Below are positions 26,648-35,893 of a stretch of DNA of 64,000 nt, piece by piece. Both the position numbers and the translations under genes were made by a program. The notes below the pieces were generated by a model. The model was not told the DNA's origin. It saw only the letters and a list, made by a program, of their open reading frames with translations, and did no database searches. Every line of letters starts with the position of its first letter. The first letter of the stretch is position 1. The stretch comes from CAYXVJ01 sp050309435. Lineage in GTDB: Bacteria; Bacillota; Clostridia; Saccharofermentanales; Fastidiosipilaceae. The DNA lies in contig JBNRMJ010000011.1 in assembly GCA_050309435.1 (NCBI GenBank), positions 124,001-188,000 on the forward strand, given 5' to 3'.

Positions 26648-29600
26648 TCAGGAACAACCGGTTGTGGTACCGCAGTCCATGCAGACATAGCAGGTTCCGT
26701 TTTGAACCATTCTGGGACTCGAGCAACTCGAGCAGACCGTACCGTCATAAACACGCTCGCCATGTTTGGCAGCTTCCCTGGCTGCTTCATGGACGAAGGA
26801 CTGACCAAAGATATCCTGTTCGATTTCTTCGGCAAGCTCGGCTGCCTCGGCTAGTTTCGCCTTGTTCTGGTTCTCCTGGCTTACTTGTAACTCATAAGCA
26901 AGCAAAGGAGGCATCGGTACGCTGGCATCCTCGGGCTTGACCTGGGCACGGCTGAAGTCGCCCAGTTCGATGTCGATAATTTTACTGATCAGGTCCGAAA
27001 TGGAGCTGGCATACTTGATGTACGGGTGACGCTGTACGAAACCGTAAGGTTCGTAACGCTGACCACGCAGCATCTTGGCAATATTCCAGGCCGGGATCTT
27101 GTACTGCAGCATGACAGAGATGGTCTTGGACAAGGAGTTCAAGAGACCCATGATGGTGGTACCTTCTCTATCGGTTGTTATATAAATCTCCGAAATCTCA
27201 CCCAGTTCGTTGCGGTTAACGGTTGTGTAAATTTTTACATCATCAATCTGAGCTGGATGTGTATGACCCGAACGAATACCCGTCAGTTTGACTCGCCGCG
27301 AAGCGGGATTTTCGCTTACGCGGGCCGGAGGAGCTGCCGTAAGCGACTGGCTCGTGCCCGCCTTCTTGCTGCTCTCTTCGACCTTTTTCTTTAAGTTCTC
27401 GAGGTTCTCGAGTAAAGCTTCCTCGCGTGCTGCCAGTTCATTGGCCTTCTCGAGCAGATCATAGTAGTTCAGATCTTCCAAACCGTTTCCGCTCGATGCT
27501 TCTTCCAGTCTATTGTTCAAAGGCTGCGCAGACTTGGATCCGTCTCGATACAAGGTGATGCCTTTGACGCCGGTCTTCCAGGCCAGAAGGTGAACGGCCT
27601 TGAAGTCCTCGACCGTCGCTTCGTTGGGCAGGTTAACTGTCTTAGAAATCGCACCGGAGACAAAAGGCTGCAGTGCGGCGACCATCAGAACATGACCCTC
27701 GGGAGCGATGTAGCGCTTACCCGTACCGGCCGTGTTGGCTGTATCGAAAACAGGATAATGCTCTTCCTTCAAGTAAGGTGCGCCTTCGATCTTACCGTCG
27801 ACGATCATGCCGTTTTCGTCTTTACGTCCGACATAATCGACGATCGCTTCGATCTCTTCGCTACCGTAACCAAGATTTTTCAATGCCAGAGGAATCAAGG
27901 GGTTGGCCAGAACCATGGCACCGCCGCCAACAAGCTTCTTGTAGGAAATATGCGAGAAGAAAGGTTCGATCGAGGTCGAGTCGCAATCCATGGCGAAAGA
28001 AATCGTACCGGTAGGAGCCATAACGGAAACCTGGGCGTTGCGATAGCCGAAACGATCACCAAGCTCGACCGCATTCTGCCAGGCAGCTGCCACGGCCTCT
28101 GCGAGATCGGCGGCCTTCAGCTTGCCAAGTTCATCCGGATTCAGGCGGTAAGGCTCGTAACTCAAGTCCTCGTAAGCATCGCTGCGGGCTGCAGAAGCAC
28201 GGGCATGATTGCGAATGACGCGGTTCATGTGCTCTTTATTGATTTCATAAGCCGAGAAAGGTCCTGCCTTCTTCGCCATCAAAGCCGAAACCTGATAACT
28301 GCGTCCGGTCAGAAGCGAAATCAAAGCTGCGGAATACTGTCTGGCCTCGTCCGAGTCGTAAGGCATACCCTTAACCATCAGCAGGGAACCCAGGTTGGCT
28401 ACGCCCAAACCCGTCGTACGGAAGACTTCGGTACGGCGAGCGATATCTTCGGTCGGGAACTGACCCCAGTTGATGGAAGCTTCCAGAACCAGCTGGATCA
28501 AATCGATGTAGTGAGAGTAGCCTTCCAAATCAAAGAGAGAGGTTTCCGGATCATAGAACGCATAAAGATTGATCGAAGCCAGGTTACAGCTTGTATCATC
28601 CAGGAAGGCATATTCGCCGCAGGGGTTCGTGGAATTCAAACGGTTATGAGGTGCCCAGAACTGACCGTCTTCACCACCGGGACAAGTATGCCACTGGTTA
28701 AATGTATCGGTAAACTGAGGAGCCGGATCGGCGCAACGCCAGGCCGACTGATTGATCATCTCCCAGAGATCGCGAACCTTGACTTCGCGGTTAATCGACG
28801 GATCGACTCGACCGACCAGTTCGATTGTCGCATCGGGATCCATCTCGAGCAAGTCCACTTTTCTCATGAACTCATCGTTGATACGAAGCGAGTTGTTCGA
28901 GTTCTGACCGGAAACGGTGTTGTAAGCTTCTCCGTCAATACCGCCGTCGTAACCCATTTTGGTCAGAGCCCAGACCTTATCTTCCTCTTGAGCCTTCCAG
29001 GTAATGAATTTCTCGATTTCCGGATGGTTGATATCCAGACAGACCATCTTGGCCGCGCGTCTGGTCGTACCGCCCGACTTGATAGCGCCGGCGTTGCGAT
29101 CCAGGCCTCTCAGGAAGCTCATCAGGCCGGATGACTGTCCGCCACCCGACAAGCGCTCGCCTTCGGCTCTGATATTGGAGAAGTTGGAACCCGTACCGGA
29201 ACCGCCCTTAAAGAGCTTGGTTTCCGTCACGTACTGTTCCGAAATAGAGTGCGGGCCCAGAAGCTGATCCTGCACGGATACAATGAAACAAGCGGAAGCC
29301 TGCGTACGCGTATAATCATCCTTGGCCTGTACAACCTTGTTCTTTTTCTTATCCCAGTAATAGTTGCCCGCGCCGCTGCCCGAAATGCCGTAGGCTCGCT
29401 TCAGACCGGTGTTAAACCACTGCGGCGAGTTCGGTGCATAAAGCTGAGCGAGTAAACCGTAAACGAGCTCGTCGTAGAGAATCTGACTCTGCTCGCCTTC
29501 TTCGATCATGCCCTCTTCGATTAATGAAGCGACCCAGAAATCGACCATGCGATGTGCGACCTGGCGCATCGAAGTCTCGGTTCCGCTCTCTCCGGGAACA

Positions 29601-29875
29601 CCGGCTTTCCTAAAATACTTGGATGCCACGATATCAACGGAGTTCTGCGAATAGTTTTCGGGGAACTCGAGGTCAGGCATGTCGACCAGCACCTTACCGG
29701 TTTTATAATCGGTGGTTTTCACATGACGCCTGGCCCAGACAAACAAGTCATAAACGGTCTTCTCCGTCTGCCCCTCCAGTTCCTTCGTGTAATAGCGAAC
29801 AATGACATCTTTCAAATCCTGCGGCCTGGCCGGAATGGACTGACGGATACCATCTCGCGTTATCTGCTTAGTCAT
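26648..29875 (-). CDS. nrdJ: Adenosylcobalamin-dependent (class II) ribonucleotide reductase
   Basis: Reduces ribonucleotides to deoxyribonucleotides with coenzyme B12, independent of oxygen. About 1075 residues from ATG 29875 (MTKQITRDG), chosen for GGGAGGG 6 bases upstream. Visible are the substrate-site NPCGEYAFLDDTSCNLASIN segment, the barrel motif MAPTGTISFAMDCDS, and a C-terminal Cys-rich zinc-ribbon-like tail (CSSCSS...CYVCMDCG) that in this family recycles the active-site disulfide. It has its own promoter with a pair of NrdR boxes. No B12 riboswitch is found here, but a B12 importer lies at 59-62 kb. Confidence 0.97.
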   Translation of the reverse strand: MTKQITRDGIRQSIPARPQDLKDVIVRYYTKELEGQTEKTVYDLFVWARRHVKTTDYKTGKVLVDMPDLEFPENYSQNSVDIVASKYFRKAGVPGESGTETSMRQVAHRMVDFWVASLIEEGMIEEGEQSQILYDELVYGLLAQLYAPNSPQWFNTGLKRAYGISGSGAGNYYWDKKKNKVVQAKDDYTRTQASACFIVSVQDQLLGPHSISEQYVTETKLFKGGSGTGSNFSNIRAEGERLSGGGQSSGLMSFLRGLDRNAGAIKSGGTTRRAAKMVCLDINHPEIEKFITWKAQEEDKVWALTKMGYDGGIDGEAYNTVSGQNSNNSLRINDEFMRKVDLLEMDPDATIELVGRVDPSINREVKVRDLWEMINQSAWRCADPAPQFTDTFNQWHTCPGGEDGQFWAPHNRLNSTNPCGEYAFLDDTSCNLASINLYAFYDPETSLFDLEGYSHYIDLIQLVLEASINWGQFPTEDIARRTEVFRTTGLGVANLGSLLMVKGMPYDSDEARQYSAALISLLTGRSYQVSALMAKKAGPFSAYEINKEHMNRVIRNHARASAARSDAYEDLSYEPYRLNPDELGKLKAADLAEAVAAAWQNAVELGDRFGYRNAQVSVMAPTGTISFAMDCDSTSIEPFFSHISYKKLVGGGAMVLANPLIPLALKNLGYGSEEIEAIVDYVGRKDENGMIVDGKIEGAPYLKEEHYPVFDTANTAGTGKRYIAPEGHVLMVAALQPFVSGAISKTVNLPNEATVEDFKAVHLLAWKTGVKGITLYRDGSKSAQPLNNRLEEASSGNGLEDLNYYDLLEKANELAAREEALLENLENLKKKVEESSKKAGTSQSLTAAPPARVSENPASRRVKLTGIRSGHTHPAQIDDVKIYTTVNRNELGEISEIYITTDREGTTIMGLLNSLSKTISVMLQYKIPAWNIAKMLRGQRYEPYGFVQRHPYIKYASSISDLISKIIDIELGDFSRAQVKPEDASVPMPPLLAYELQVSQENQNKAKLAEAAELAEEIEQDIFGQSFVHEAAREAAKHGERVYDGTVCSSCSSPRMVQNGTCYVCMDCGTTTGCS

Positions 29876-29990
29876 ACTAAACCCTCCCATATATTTTTCT
29901 TCTCTATTCCTATCTGGCAAAAGACCCTCTGCCGGCCGGCTCCGAAGGACTCGCAAGAGACTCGGCAACAGCGGAATATGCGTGCTACTT

Positions 29991-30019
29991 ATGATATAAC
30001 GCTACTTCTACTTAGTCAA
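29991..30019 (-). promoter_or_regulatory. Promoter of nrdJ
   Basis: Minus strand -35 TTGACT (30019-30014), 17-base spacer, -10 TATCAT (29996-29991), giving a leader of about 110 bases. Confidence 0.75.
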
Positions 30020-30025
30020 TCATAT

Positions 30026-30072
30026 ACACAATATGTAGTGCTTGCTCTCCACTTTGTTACAACATGTTGTGT
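30026..30072. promoter_or_regulatory. Pair of NrdR boxes upstream of nrdJ
   Basis: ACACAATATGTAGTGC (30026-30041) and TTACAACATGTTGTGT (30057-30072) both fit the NrdR consensus palindrome; the second contains the perfect ACAACATGTTGT. Centres are 31 bases apart, about three helical turns, as is usual for NrdR pairs. They lie just upstream of the -35. NrdR represses reductase genes when dATP is plentiful (family knowledge). Confidence 0.85.
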
Positions 30073-30094
30073 ATTCATCGAATTTCCGAGCACA

Positions 30095-30138
30095 GAAAAA
30101 AAGCCTGTAAATCACAATCGTCCAAACCCCGTCAGGCT
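30095..30138 (-). terminator. Probable terminator of the recJ-rsh operon
   Basis: Minus strand AGCCTG (30138-30133) pairs with CAGGCT (30107-30102), followed by seven T (30101-30095). The loop is long (25 bases). The region 30139-30320 after the rsh stop shows no gene. Confidence 0.6.
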
Positions 30139-30320
30139 AGGACATAGCACCTTGGGAGAAGGACGTTATGACATAAGGCTCTGTTAATGAATATTTGCAT
30201 AATCAAAGCATAAAAACAAAAATATCGATTCCAGGCGATCGTATGCCGTCAATAATTCCGACATTTCCGACAGATTTTCATCCGTTTTCCTGTGCAGTAA
30301 TTTAGCCGCAAGCGAATATT

Positions 30321-32897
30321 TTACCGGCCGCGCTGCACTTCGATGACATCGCGGATCGCTTTTATCCGGCCCAGCACTCTATCATACTGCGCCTGACTTG
30401 TCACTTCTATGGTCAGCATAACCGTCGCCGTAACATCTTTATAGGCTTTCATCTGCCCTGATATGATGGATGCTTTTTCTTCAGCAATGGCATTTGATAT
30501 TTCGCTGAGCAAGTGACTGCGATCATGAGCAATAATCCGAAGCTCGACCTGATACGTCTGGTTTGTCATATCGTCGACATCCCAGTAAACATCGATCAGT
30601 CTCGAAGCCCGCTCGGCATCCTCCGGTCCCAAAGCGGAAGCAGCCAGAATGTTGCGGATATTGGAGCAGTCGCGGCGGTGAATAGCCACACCTTTTCCCC
30701 TGGTAATATAGCCGACAATCGGATCACCGGGCACGGGACTGCAGCAGCGCGACATGCGAATAAGACAGTTGTCCATACCGGCGACTACGATGCCGTACTC
30801 GTTCTTGGTACTCTTCTTTTTCCTGGTCGATTTCGTCCCCGTTCCTCTTGTCGGTACAATCTCACCGGCATCGGTTACGGTTGCCGTTTGCGGACTGTAA
30901 ACAACCTGACCCGAAGACGATACGCGATAACCCAGTTTCAGTTGCTCGTCCGTAGGCAGACTCTTGATATACTCGTCTCTGAGCCTCGGAATAACCTTAC
31001 CGGCCGTGATCGTGCCGTGTCCGATTGTGGCATACAAATCGTCCATGGTCTGCAGATTGTAGCGCTGAAGCATCACTTCGATATATTCTGGTTTCATCAA
31101 CTGCAAAGGAGTAAAACCGGTCTTCTTGAGTTCCCGCTCGAACATGTCTTTGCCACGGGCAATATCCTCGTCTCGCATCGCCTTCTTGAAGAAGGTATTG
31201 ATTTTCGAACGAGCCGAACTCGACTTAATAAGCTTCAACCAGTCGCGACTGGGGCCATGAATTTTATCCGAGGTCAGTATTTCAACGATATCACCGTTTT
31301 GAAGTTCATATGACAATGGAACGATCCGGCCGTTTACTTTCGCTCCGTACATGTGGTTACCAATCCCGGAGTGAATCGTATAGGCAAAGTCGATCGGAAC
31401 CGCGCCTTTGGGTAGCGATATGACATCTCCGCGAGGCGTAAAGACAAAGACTTCCTCGGTAATTAATCCCGTCTTCAATGAATCCAGGTACTCCGAAGCA
31501 TCTCTCATATCTTTTTGCCAATCGAGGAGCTGACGAAGCCAGGATAATTTACCCTCGACATCCGCGTCGCTCTCCGTAAGAGCCGTCTGTTTGCCTTCTT
31601 TATATTTCCAATGCGCAGCCAGACCGAACTCTGCGGTACGATGCATGGCATAAGTTCTGATCTGAACCTCGAAAGGTATCCCCTTGGGTCCGATGACCGT
31701 CGTATGCAGGGACTGATACATGTTCGGTTTAGGCATGGCGATGTAGTCTTTAAAACGACCGGGCATGGGTTTGTACATCTCATGCACCTGACCCAGGACG
31801 GCATAGCAGTCAGCGACCGTGCCTACGATAACCCTGCAGGCAAAGAGATCGTAAATCTGATCGAGATGCTTATCTTTCGTCAGCATCTTCCTGTAAATCG
31901 AGTAAAAGTGCTTCGGCCTGCCTTCGATCTCGCATTCGATGCCGATAGCGTTTATCTCTTTCTTCAGCTCCATGATAACTTGCTCGAGGTGCTGTTCGCG
32001 TTCGGCGCGGCGCTGCGATATGGCACCGACCAGCTCATAATAAGCATTCGGGTCCAGATAACGCAGACACAGGTCCTCTAGTTCCCACTTCCAGCGATAC
32101 ACACCGAGTCTACTGGAGAGCGGTGCATAAATATCAAGTGTCTCCTGAGCTTTCTGGATTTGCTTTTCGCGCGGCAGATGCTTCATCGTCCGCATGTTAT
32201 GCAGGCGGTCGGCCAGCTTGATCCAGATGATGCGAATATCATTGGCCATGGCGAGAAACATCTTTCTGAAGTTCTCGGCCTGAAGCTCTTCTTTCGAATT
32301 AAAGCTCATCTTATCGAGCTTGGTTACGCCGTCAACCAGATTCGCGACATCGCTACCAAATGTATTACTAAGTGTTTCGCGCGTGATACCGGTGTCTTCG
32401 ACCACATCATGAAGAAGAGCGGCAATAATGGTCGCTTCGTCAACTTCCAATTCGGTCAGAATATCCGCAACCGCGAGGGGATGAATGATGTAAGGTTCGC
32501 CTGTCGCACGTTTCTGCTCGTTATGCGAAGCCATGGCAAAGTCGACCGCCTGATATATTCTACTTACATCACCGGTCGGATTGTAGGCTTTATAATGAGA
32601 CAAGAGTTGAGCGATACCTTCTGCGACATCTTCCGCATAATGATCCGGAATATCGCCAATAGAGACTTCAGCGCTCTCGCTGCGCTCGCGAAGGAGATAG
32701 TCAGCGGATTCAACCACATTATCGCCGTTCGTGCTGCGAATCACAGATCGCTGCATGGCACCTGCTTCGAGTTGGATCTCTTCTGGGGCTTCCTGCTCTG
32801 GCGTGCTCATACGCTCGTCAAGATTATTCTCTTCCGGTGAAACATCGGACTTAGCAGCATCACTGGCATGCTTCGCACGATCAATTTGATAATCCAT
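30321..32897 (-). CDS. rsh: Bifunctional (p)ppGpp synthetase/hydrolase
   Basis: Stringent-response alarmone enzyme. Order of domains in 858 residues: a roughly 85-residue acidic N-terminal extension not usual for Rsh, HD hydrolase domain with intact HDVVED, synthetase domain ending near GRFKDYIAMPKPNMYQSLH, TGS domain (VFVFTPRGDVISLPKGAVP), a Cys-rich/helical region (RCCSPVPGDPIVGY) and a C-terminal ACT domain. Both catalytic halves look intact, so it should make and destroy (p)ppGpp. It starts 19 bases after recJ and is likely co-transcribed. Confidence 0.96.
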   Translation of the reverse strand: MDYQIDRAKHASDAAKSDVSPEENNLDERMSTPEQEAPEEIQLEAGAMQRSVIRSTNGDNVVESADYLLRERSESAEVSIGDIPDHYAEDVAEGIAQLLSHYKAYNPTGDVSRIYQAVDFAMASHNEQKRATGEPYIIHPLAVADILTELEVDEATIIAALLHDVVEDTGITRETLSNTFGSDVANLVDGVTKLDKMSFNSKEELQAENFRKMFLAMANDIRIIWIKLADRLHNMRTMKHLPREKQIQKAQETLDIYAPLSSRLGVYRWKWELEDLCLRYLDPNAYYELVGAISQRRAEREQHLEQVIMELKKEINAIGIECEIEGRPKHFYSIYRKMLTKDKHLDQIYDLFACRVIVGTVADCYAVLGQVHEMYKPMPGRFKDYIAMPKPNMYQSLHTTVIGPKGIPFEVQIRTYAMHRTAEFGLAAHWKYKEGKQTALTESDADVEGKLSWLRQLLDWQKDMRDASEYLDSLKTGLITEEVFVFTPRGDVISLPKGAVPIDFAYTIHSGIGNHMYGAKVNGRIVPLSYELQNGDIVEILTSDKIHGPSRDWLKLIKSSSARSKINTFFKKAMRDEDIARGKDMFERELKKTGFTPLQLMKPEYIEVMLQRYNLQTMDDLYATIGHGTITAGKVIPRLRDEYIKSLPTDEQLKLGYRVSSSGQVVYSPQTATVTDAGEIVPTRGTGTKSTRKKKSTKNEYGIVVAGMDNCLIRMSRCCSPVPGDPIVGYITRGKGVAIHRRDCSNIRNILAASALGPEDAERASRLIDVYWDVDDMTNQTYQVELRIIAHDRSHLLSEISNAIAEEKASIISGQMKAYKDVTATVMLTIEVTSQAQYDRVLGRIKAIRDVIEVQRGR

Positions 32898-32916
32898 TGA
32901 TGTTTCCCTCTCTTTC

Positions 32917-35049
32917 TTAGTGTTGAGCTGCCGGGGCCAAGCGTTTCCAGGTCGGCGTCTCGTACAAATCCGCTTTCCCTTCGAGTTTTCTTAATCCAAG
33001 CAGGCGTTCGTTGTGATTCAAGCGTCGAACAGCCAAGAGGCCGGCTTCCTGATAAATGTCCAGAACCCTCCTGATATGAAAGCTGTTTACCTCAATATTA
33101 TACATGCTTTCCAACGCCTTCGTCAGCTCGCCTATGCTCAGACGATCCGGGCCTTCTGCCAGCCGATGCGAAAGATAGCGGTACAGATTTCCCAGAAGAG
33201 CTTTTTCCGGTAATAGAGAAAGACTGTCCGTTCCCAGGATCGCCGCCAGTTCCGCACCGTTCCATTGACTATAAGCATGGTACAGCAGTTCTGTTTCCAC
33301 TTTATCACCGGTGCGAACTTCCACCGCTACTCCGCCATCAAGGCTGATTCGATGGTCTTCTATCATGAGCTGAAGCGTATTAGAGCCGCGAAAGCGGTTA
33401 ATACCCGTACGTACGATGAAATCAGCTTGTTTCACACTGTCATCCAGACGCCCGGCCGCGCCGAAATAAATCGCCGTCACACGAACAGATCCTCCAACGG
33501 ACAGTAGTAAACGTAAGTGCTTGTGATCTTGTCCAATTACCCGATGCTGCAGAATTTCAGCATTTCGAATCAGGAAGAAAGGTTCCGGATTTCCTTCGCC
33601 GAAGGGTTCAAGACGGCTGATATCATGAGCCAGCTGCGGCTTAAGCTCTTCTGCTTGTAACTCAAACTCATAATAACGGTCGCCGGGGCTCAACTGATCT
33701 TCGCCGATACGATCCGCGGCTTCCTGAAAAGCGCGCCTGAAATCATCCAGTTGATCCAGACCGACTTCCACGCCGGCTGCCGCATGATGACCGCCGAACT
33801 GCTTGCAATGCTCCGCTGCGTCGCGAATCAAGTCTAAAACGCTGCTCTCTCCGAATGCTCTGGCCGATCCCCGCCAGAAAGCTTGCTCCGGATCCGATTC
33901 TGTATCGAGCATTAAAGCTACAACCGGACATGATAAACGTTCCGTGAGACGCTGGGCAATGATGCCCATGACACCTGCATGTCCGTTTTTTAGACTGACT
34001 ACCACGCCGCGGTGCTCCAGCATTTCAGGATGTAAACGCAGCTCGTTAAGCGCTTCGGTAATGGCAGCGCTTTCGATTTCTTTTCTCGTCTTATTTTGAT
34101 CCAACAAGCGTTCGACGATTTGTACGGCTTCCGGCACATCGTCGCATAAAAGAAGCTCCAAAGCGGTTAAGCTGTCGCCCAGCCTTCCGGCGGCATTGAT
34201 TTTCGGACTGATTTTATAAGCCAGATCCGACGCCAGACAATGAGAGGAGTCAATCTTCACGGAAGACATTAAAGCAGCCAGACCGGCTTGCGGTTCTTGC
34301 CTGATTTTCTCAAGACCTCGTCTGACCAGCGTGCGATTCTCGCCTAAAAGTTTCATCGAATCACCGACAGTGCCGACCGCCGCCAAGTCAATGACATCCT
34401 GCCACAGCTCGGGCATCCCCAGTCGAACACTTAAAGCTTGAATGAGCTTTAGAGCAACTCCGGCTCCGGCCAGTTCCTTACACGGATAGAGGTCGTCCGG
34501 ACGATTGGGATTAATCACGGCCCGGGCCGTCGGAAGCTCCGGCAGACAACTGTGATGATCTGTCACGATAACCGGGATACCTTGTCGCTCCAGGGCTTCT
34601 ATCTCGGCGAAACTCTGCACGCCGCAATCACAAGTCACAAGCAGATCGACTCTCTCTTCCGCAGCATAGCGAACACCGGCTTCTGCCAGACCGTAGCCAT
34701 CGGTTAAGCGGTTCGGGATATAGGCAATCGCCCGAAGACCCAAACGGCGAAAGCTTCTCAGAAGAATGGCTGTCGAAGTGACACCATCCGTGTCGTAATC
34801 GCCATGGATCAATACTTTTCCCTGCCGCTCGATAACAGGTAAAAGGACCTCCATAGCCTTATCCATATCTTTAAGCATAAAAGGATCAAAGAGTTCGGGG
34901 ATCTCGCTTGAAAGCATCTCTTCTTGTTCATGCGCGGGAATGCCGCGGAGAGCCAAAATGCGCTCCGCCGGGTCTGAAATCTTCGAAGTATCTCCCGCAG
35001 GGTCTATATACTCCGAACGGTTTATCCAATTTTCAAAGCCAGATGCCAT
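32917..35049 (-). CDS. recJ: Single-stranded-DNA-specific exonuclease RecJ
   Basis: 5'-3' ssDNA exonuclease of recombination and mismatch repair; DHH phosphoesterase of 710 residues. Motifs include HGDYDTDGVTSTAI, DCGVQ, the DHH motif TDHHS and GGHHAAAG in the DHHA1 domain. The C-terminal about 140 residues form an extra domain after the OB fold, with winged-helix-like character, as in several Firmicutes RecJ. AAGGGG precedes the ATG. Upstream of rsh with a 19-base gap. Confidence 0.95.
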   Translation of the reverse strand: MASGFENWINRSEYIDPAGDTSKISDPAERILALRGIPAHEQEEMLSSEIPELFDPFMLKDMDKAMEVLLPVIERQGKVLIHGDYDTDGVTSTAILLRSFRRLGLRAIAYIPNRLTDGYGLAEAGVRYAAEERVDLLVTCDCGVQSFAEIEALERQGIPVIVTDHHSCLPELPTARAVINPNRPDDLYPCKELAGAGVALKLIQALSVRLGMPELWQDVIDLAAVGTVGDSMKLLGENRTLVRRGLEKIRQEPQAGLAALMSSVKIDSSHCLASDLAYKISPKINAAGRLGDSLTALELLLCDDVPEAVQIVERLLDQNKTRKEIESAAITEALNELRLHPEMLEHRGVVVSLKNGHAGVMGIIAQRLTERLSCPVVALMLDTESDPEQAFWRGSARAFGESSVLDLIRDAAEHCKQFGGHHAAAGVEVGLDQLDDFRRAFQEAADRIGEDQLSPGDRYYEFELQAEELKPQLAHDISRLEPFGEGNPEPFFLIRNAEILQHRVIGQDHKHLRLLLSVGGSVRVTAIYFGAAGRLDDSVKQADFIVRTGINRFRGSNTLQLMIEDHRISLDGGVAVEVRTGDKVETELLYHAYSQWNGAELAAILGTDSLSLLPEKALLGNLYRYLSHRLAEGPDRLSIGELTKALESMYNIEVNSFHIRRVLDIYQEAGLLAVRRLNHNERLLGLRKLEGKADLYETPTWKRLAPAAQH

Positions 35050-35104
35050 CGATATGCCCCTTTTTCTTATACTAAACTTTCAACACATTCCTTCTATACA
35101 AATA

Positions 35105-35136
35105 CAACCCAGCGCTCATGATGAGTCACCGGGTTG
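35105..35136. terminator. Terminator of rpsU
   Basis: CAACCC (35105-35110) pairs with GGGTTG (35131-35136) with an inner CTCAT/ATGAG stem; minus-strand flank is T-rich. Confidence 0.7.
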
Positions 35137-35192
35137 TTTGATTCCCTTATTGCACTTCAGCTGATCAAAGCCACAGGAGCTTGAAGCTAAAA

Positions 35193-35366
35193 TTAATGCT
35201 TTCTCTTACGAGCAGCTTCGGACTTCTTCTTACGCCGTACACTGGGCTTCTCGTAGTGTTCTCTCTTGCGGACCTCCGCTAGAACGCCGGACCGAGCGCA
35301 TGAACGTTTAAAGCGACGCAGTGCGCTGTCAAGGGATTCGTTTTCTTTAACTCTGACTTCTGACAT
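35193..35366 (-). CDS. rpsU: 30S ribosomal protein S21
   Basis: 57 residues from MSEVRVKENESLDSALRRFKR, very basic C-terminus, matching bS21. GAGGAGG precedes this ATG by 6 bases, so the longer frame is rejected. It has its own strong promoter and a terminator. Confidence 0.97.
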   Translation of the reverse strand: MSEVRVKENESLDSALRRFKRSCARSGVLAEVRKREHYEKPSVRRKKKSEAARKRKH

Positions 35367-35425
35367 TTTCTCCCTCCTCTCGGCGACAAAACACAGTATA
35401 AACCGTTTTTGCATTGATAAAACTT

Positions 35426-35454
35426 ATTATAATCGCTGGAGCAAGCCTCGTCAA
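35426..35454 (-). promoter_or_regulatory. Promoter of rpsU
   Basis: Minus strand TTGACG (35454-35449), 17-base spacer, perfect TATAAT (35431-35426). Confidence 0.85.
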
Positions 35455-35487
35455 GTTGGCGGCAAGCATTTGGCGGGAAAATTCCGT

Positions 35488-35838
35488 TTACATCGTATCT
35501 TCGTCCAAAGCTTTCCCGCCCAGCAAGTGGAAATGCAGATGCATAACCGTCTGCCCTCCTTCTTCTCTGCAGTTATTCACCAGACGAAAACCACGATCGG
35601 AAATGCCTTCTGCTTCGGCAATATTTCGTACGGCATACAAAACATTATTCATGACCTCCGGCGCATCGCCCGAAGCCTGCAAGTCCAGGATATCATTATG
35701 ATGAACGCGCGGCACGATCAAGCAGTGGATCGGTGCTTTCGGATTGATATCTCTGAAGGCATAAACATAATCGTCGCTATAAACTTTTGTCGAGGGAATT
35801 TCACCCTTGATAATCCTGCAGAATAAGCAATTGTGCAT
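35488..35838 (-). CDS. HIT-family nucleotide hydrolase/transferase
   Basis: 116-residue HIT protein (HINT type) with the histidine triad in VMHLHFHLLGG and N-terminal zinc-type Cys pair CLFC. HINT proteins hydrolyse aminoacyl-AMP and other AMP-amidates; lying directly behind alaS, a role in clearing aminoacyl-adenylate is possible (inference). GGGAGGT precedes the ATG at 35838; the longer frame is rejected. Confidence 0.93.
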   Translation of the reverse strand: MHNCLFCRIIKGEIPSTKVYSDDYVYAFRDINPKAPIHCLIVPRVHHNDILDLQASGDAPEVMNNVLYAVRNIAEAEGISDRGFRLVNNCREEGGQTVMHLHFHLLGGKALDEDTM

Positions 35839-35893
35839 ATTTACCTCCCGAATGAGAATGCCGGGCAATGATGCGCCCGGCAAGTCGTCTTAA

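Noticed and set aside
27590..29134. 514-codon plus-strand open frame
   Set aside because: Lies wholly antisense to nrdJ, whose protein is unmistakable; no RBS or recognisable domain.
29876..30320. Cobalamin riboswitch upstream of nrdJ
   Set aside because: No GCCACTG or B12-box sequence here; NrdR boxes, a promoter and a terminator explain the gap, except for 30139-30320, where I see nothing.
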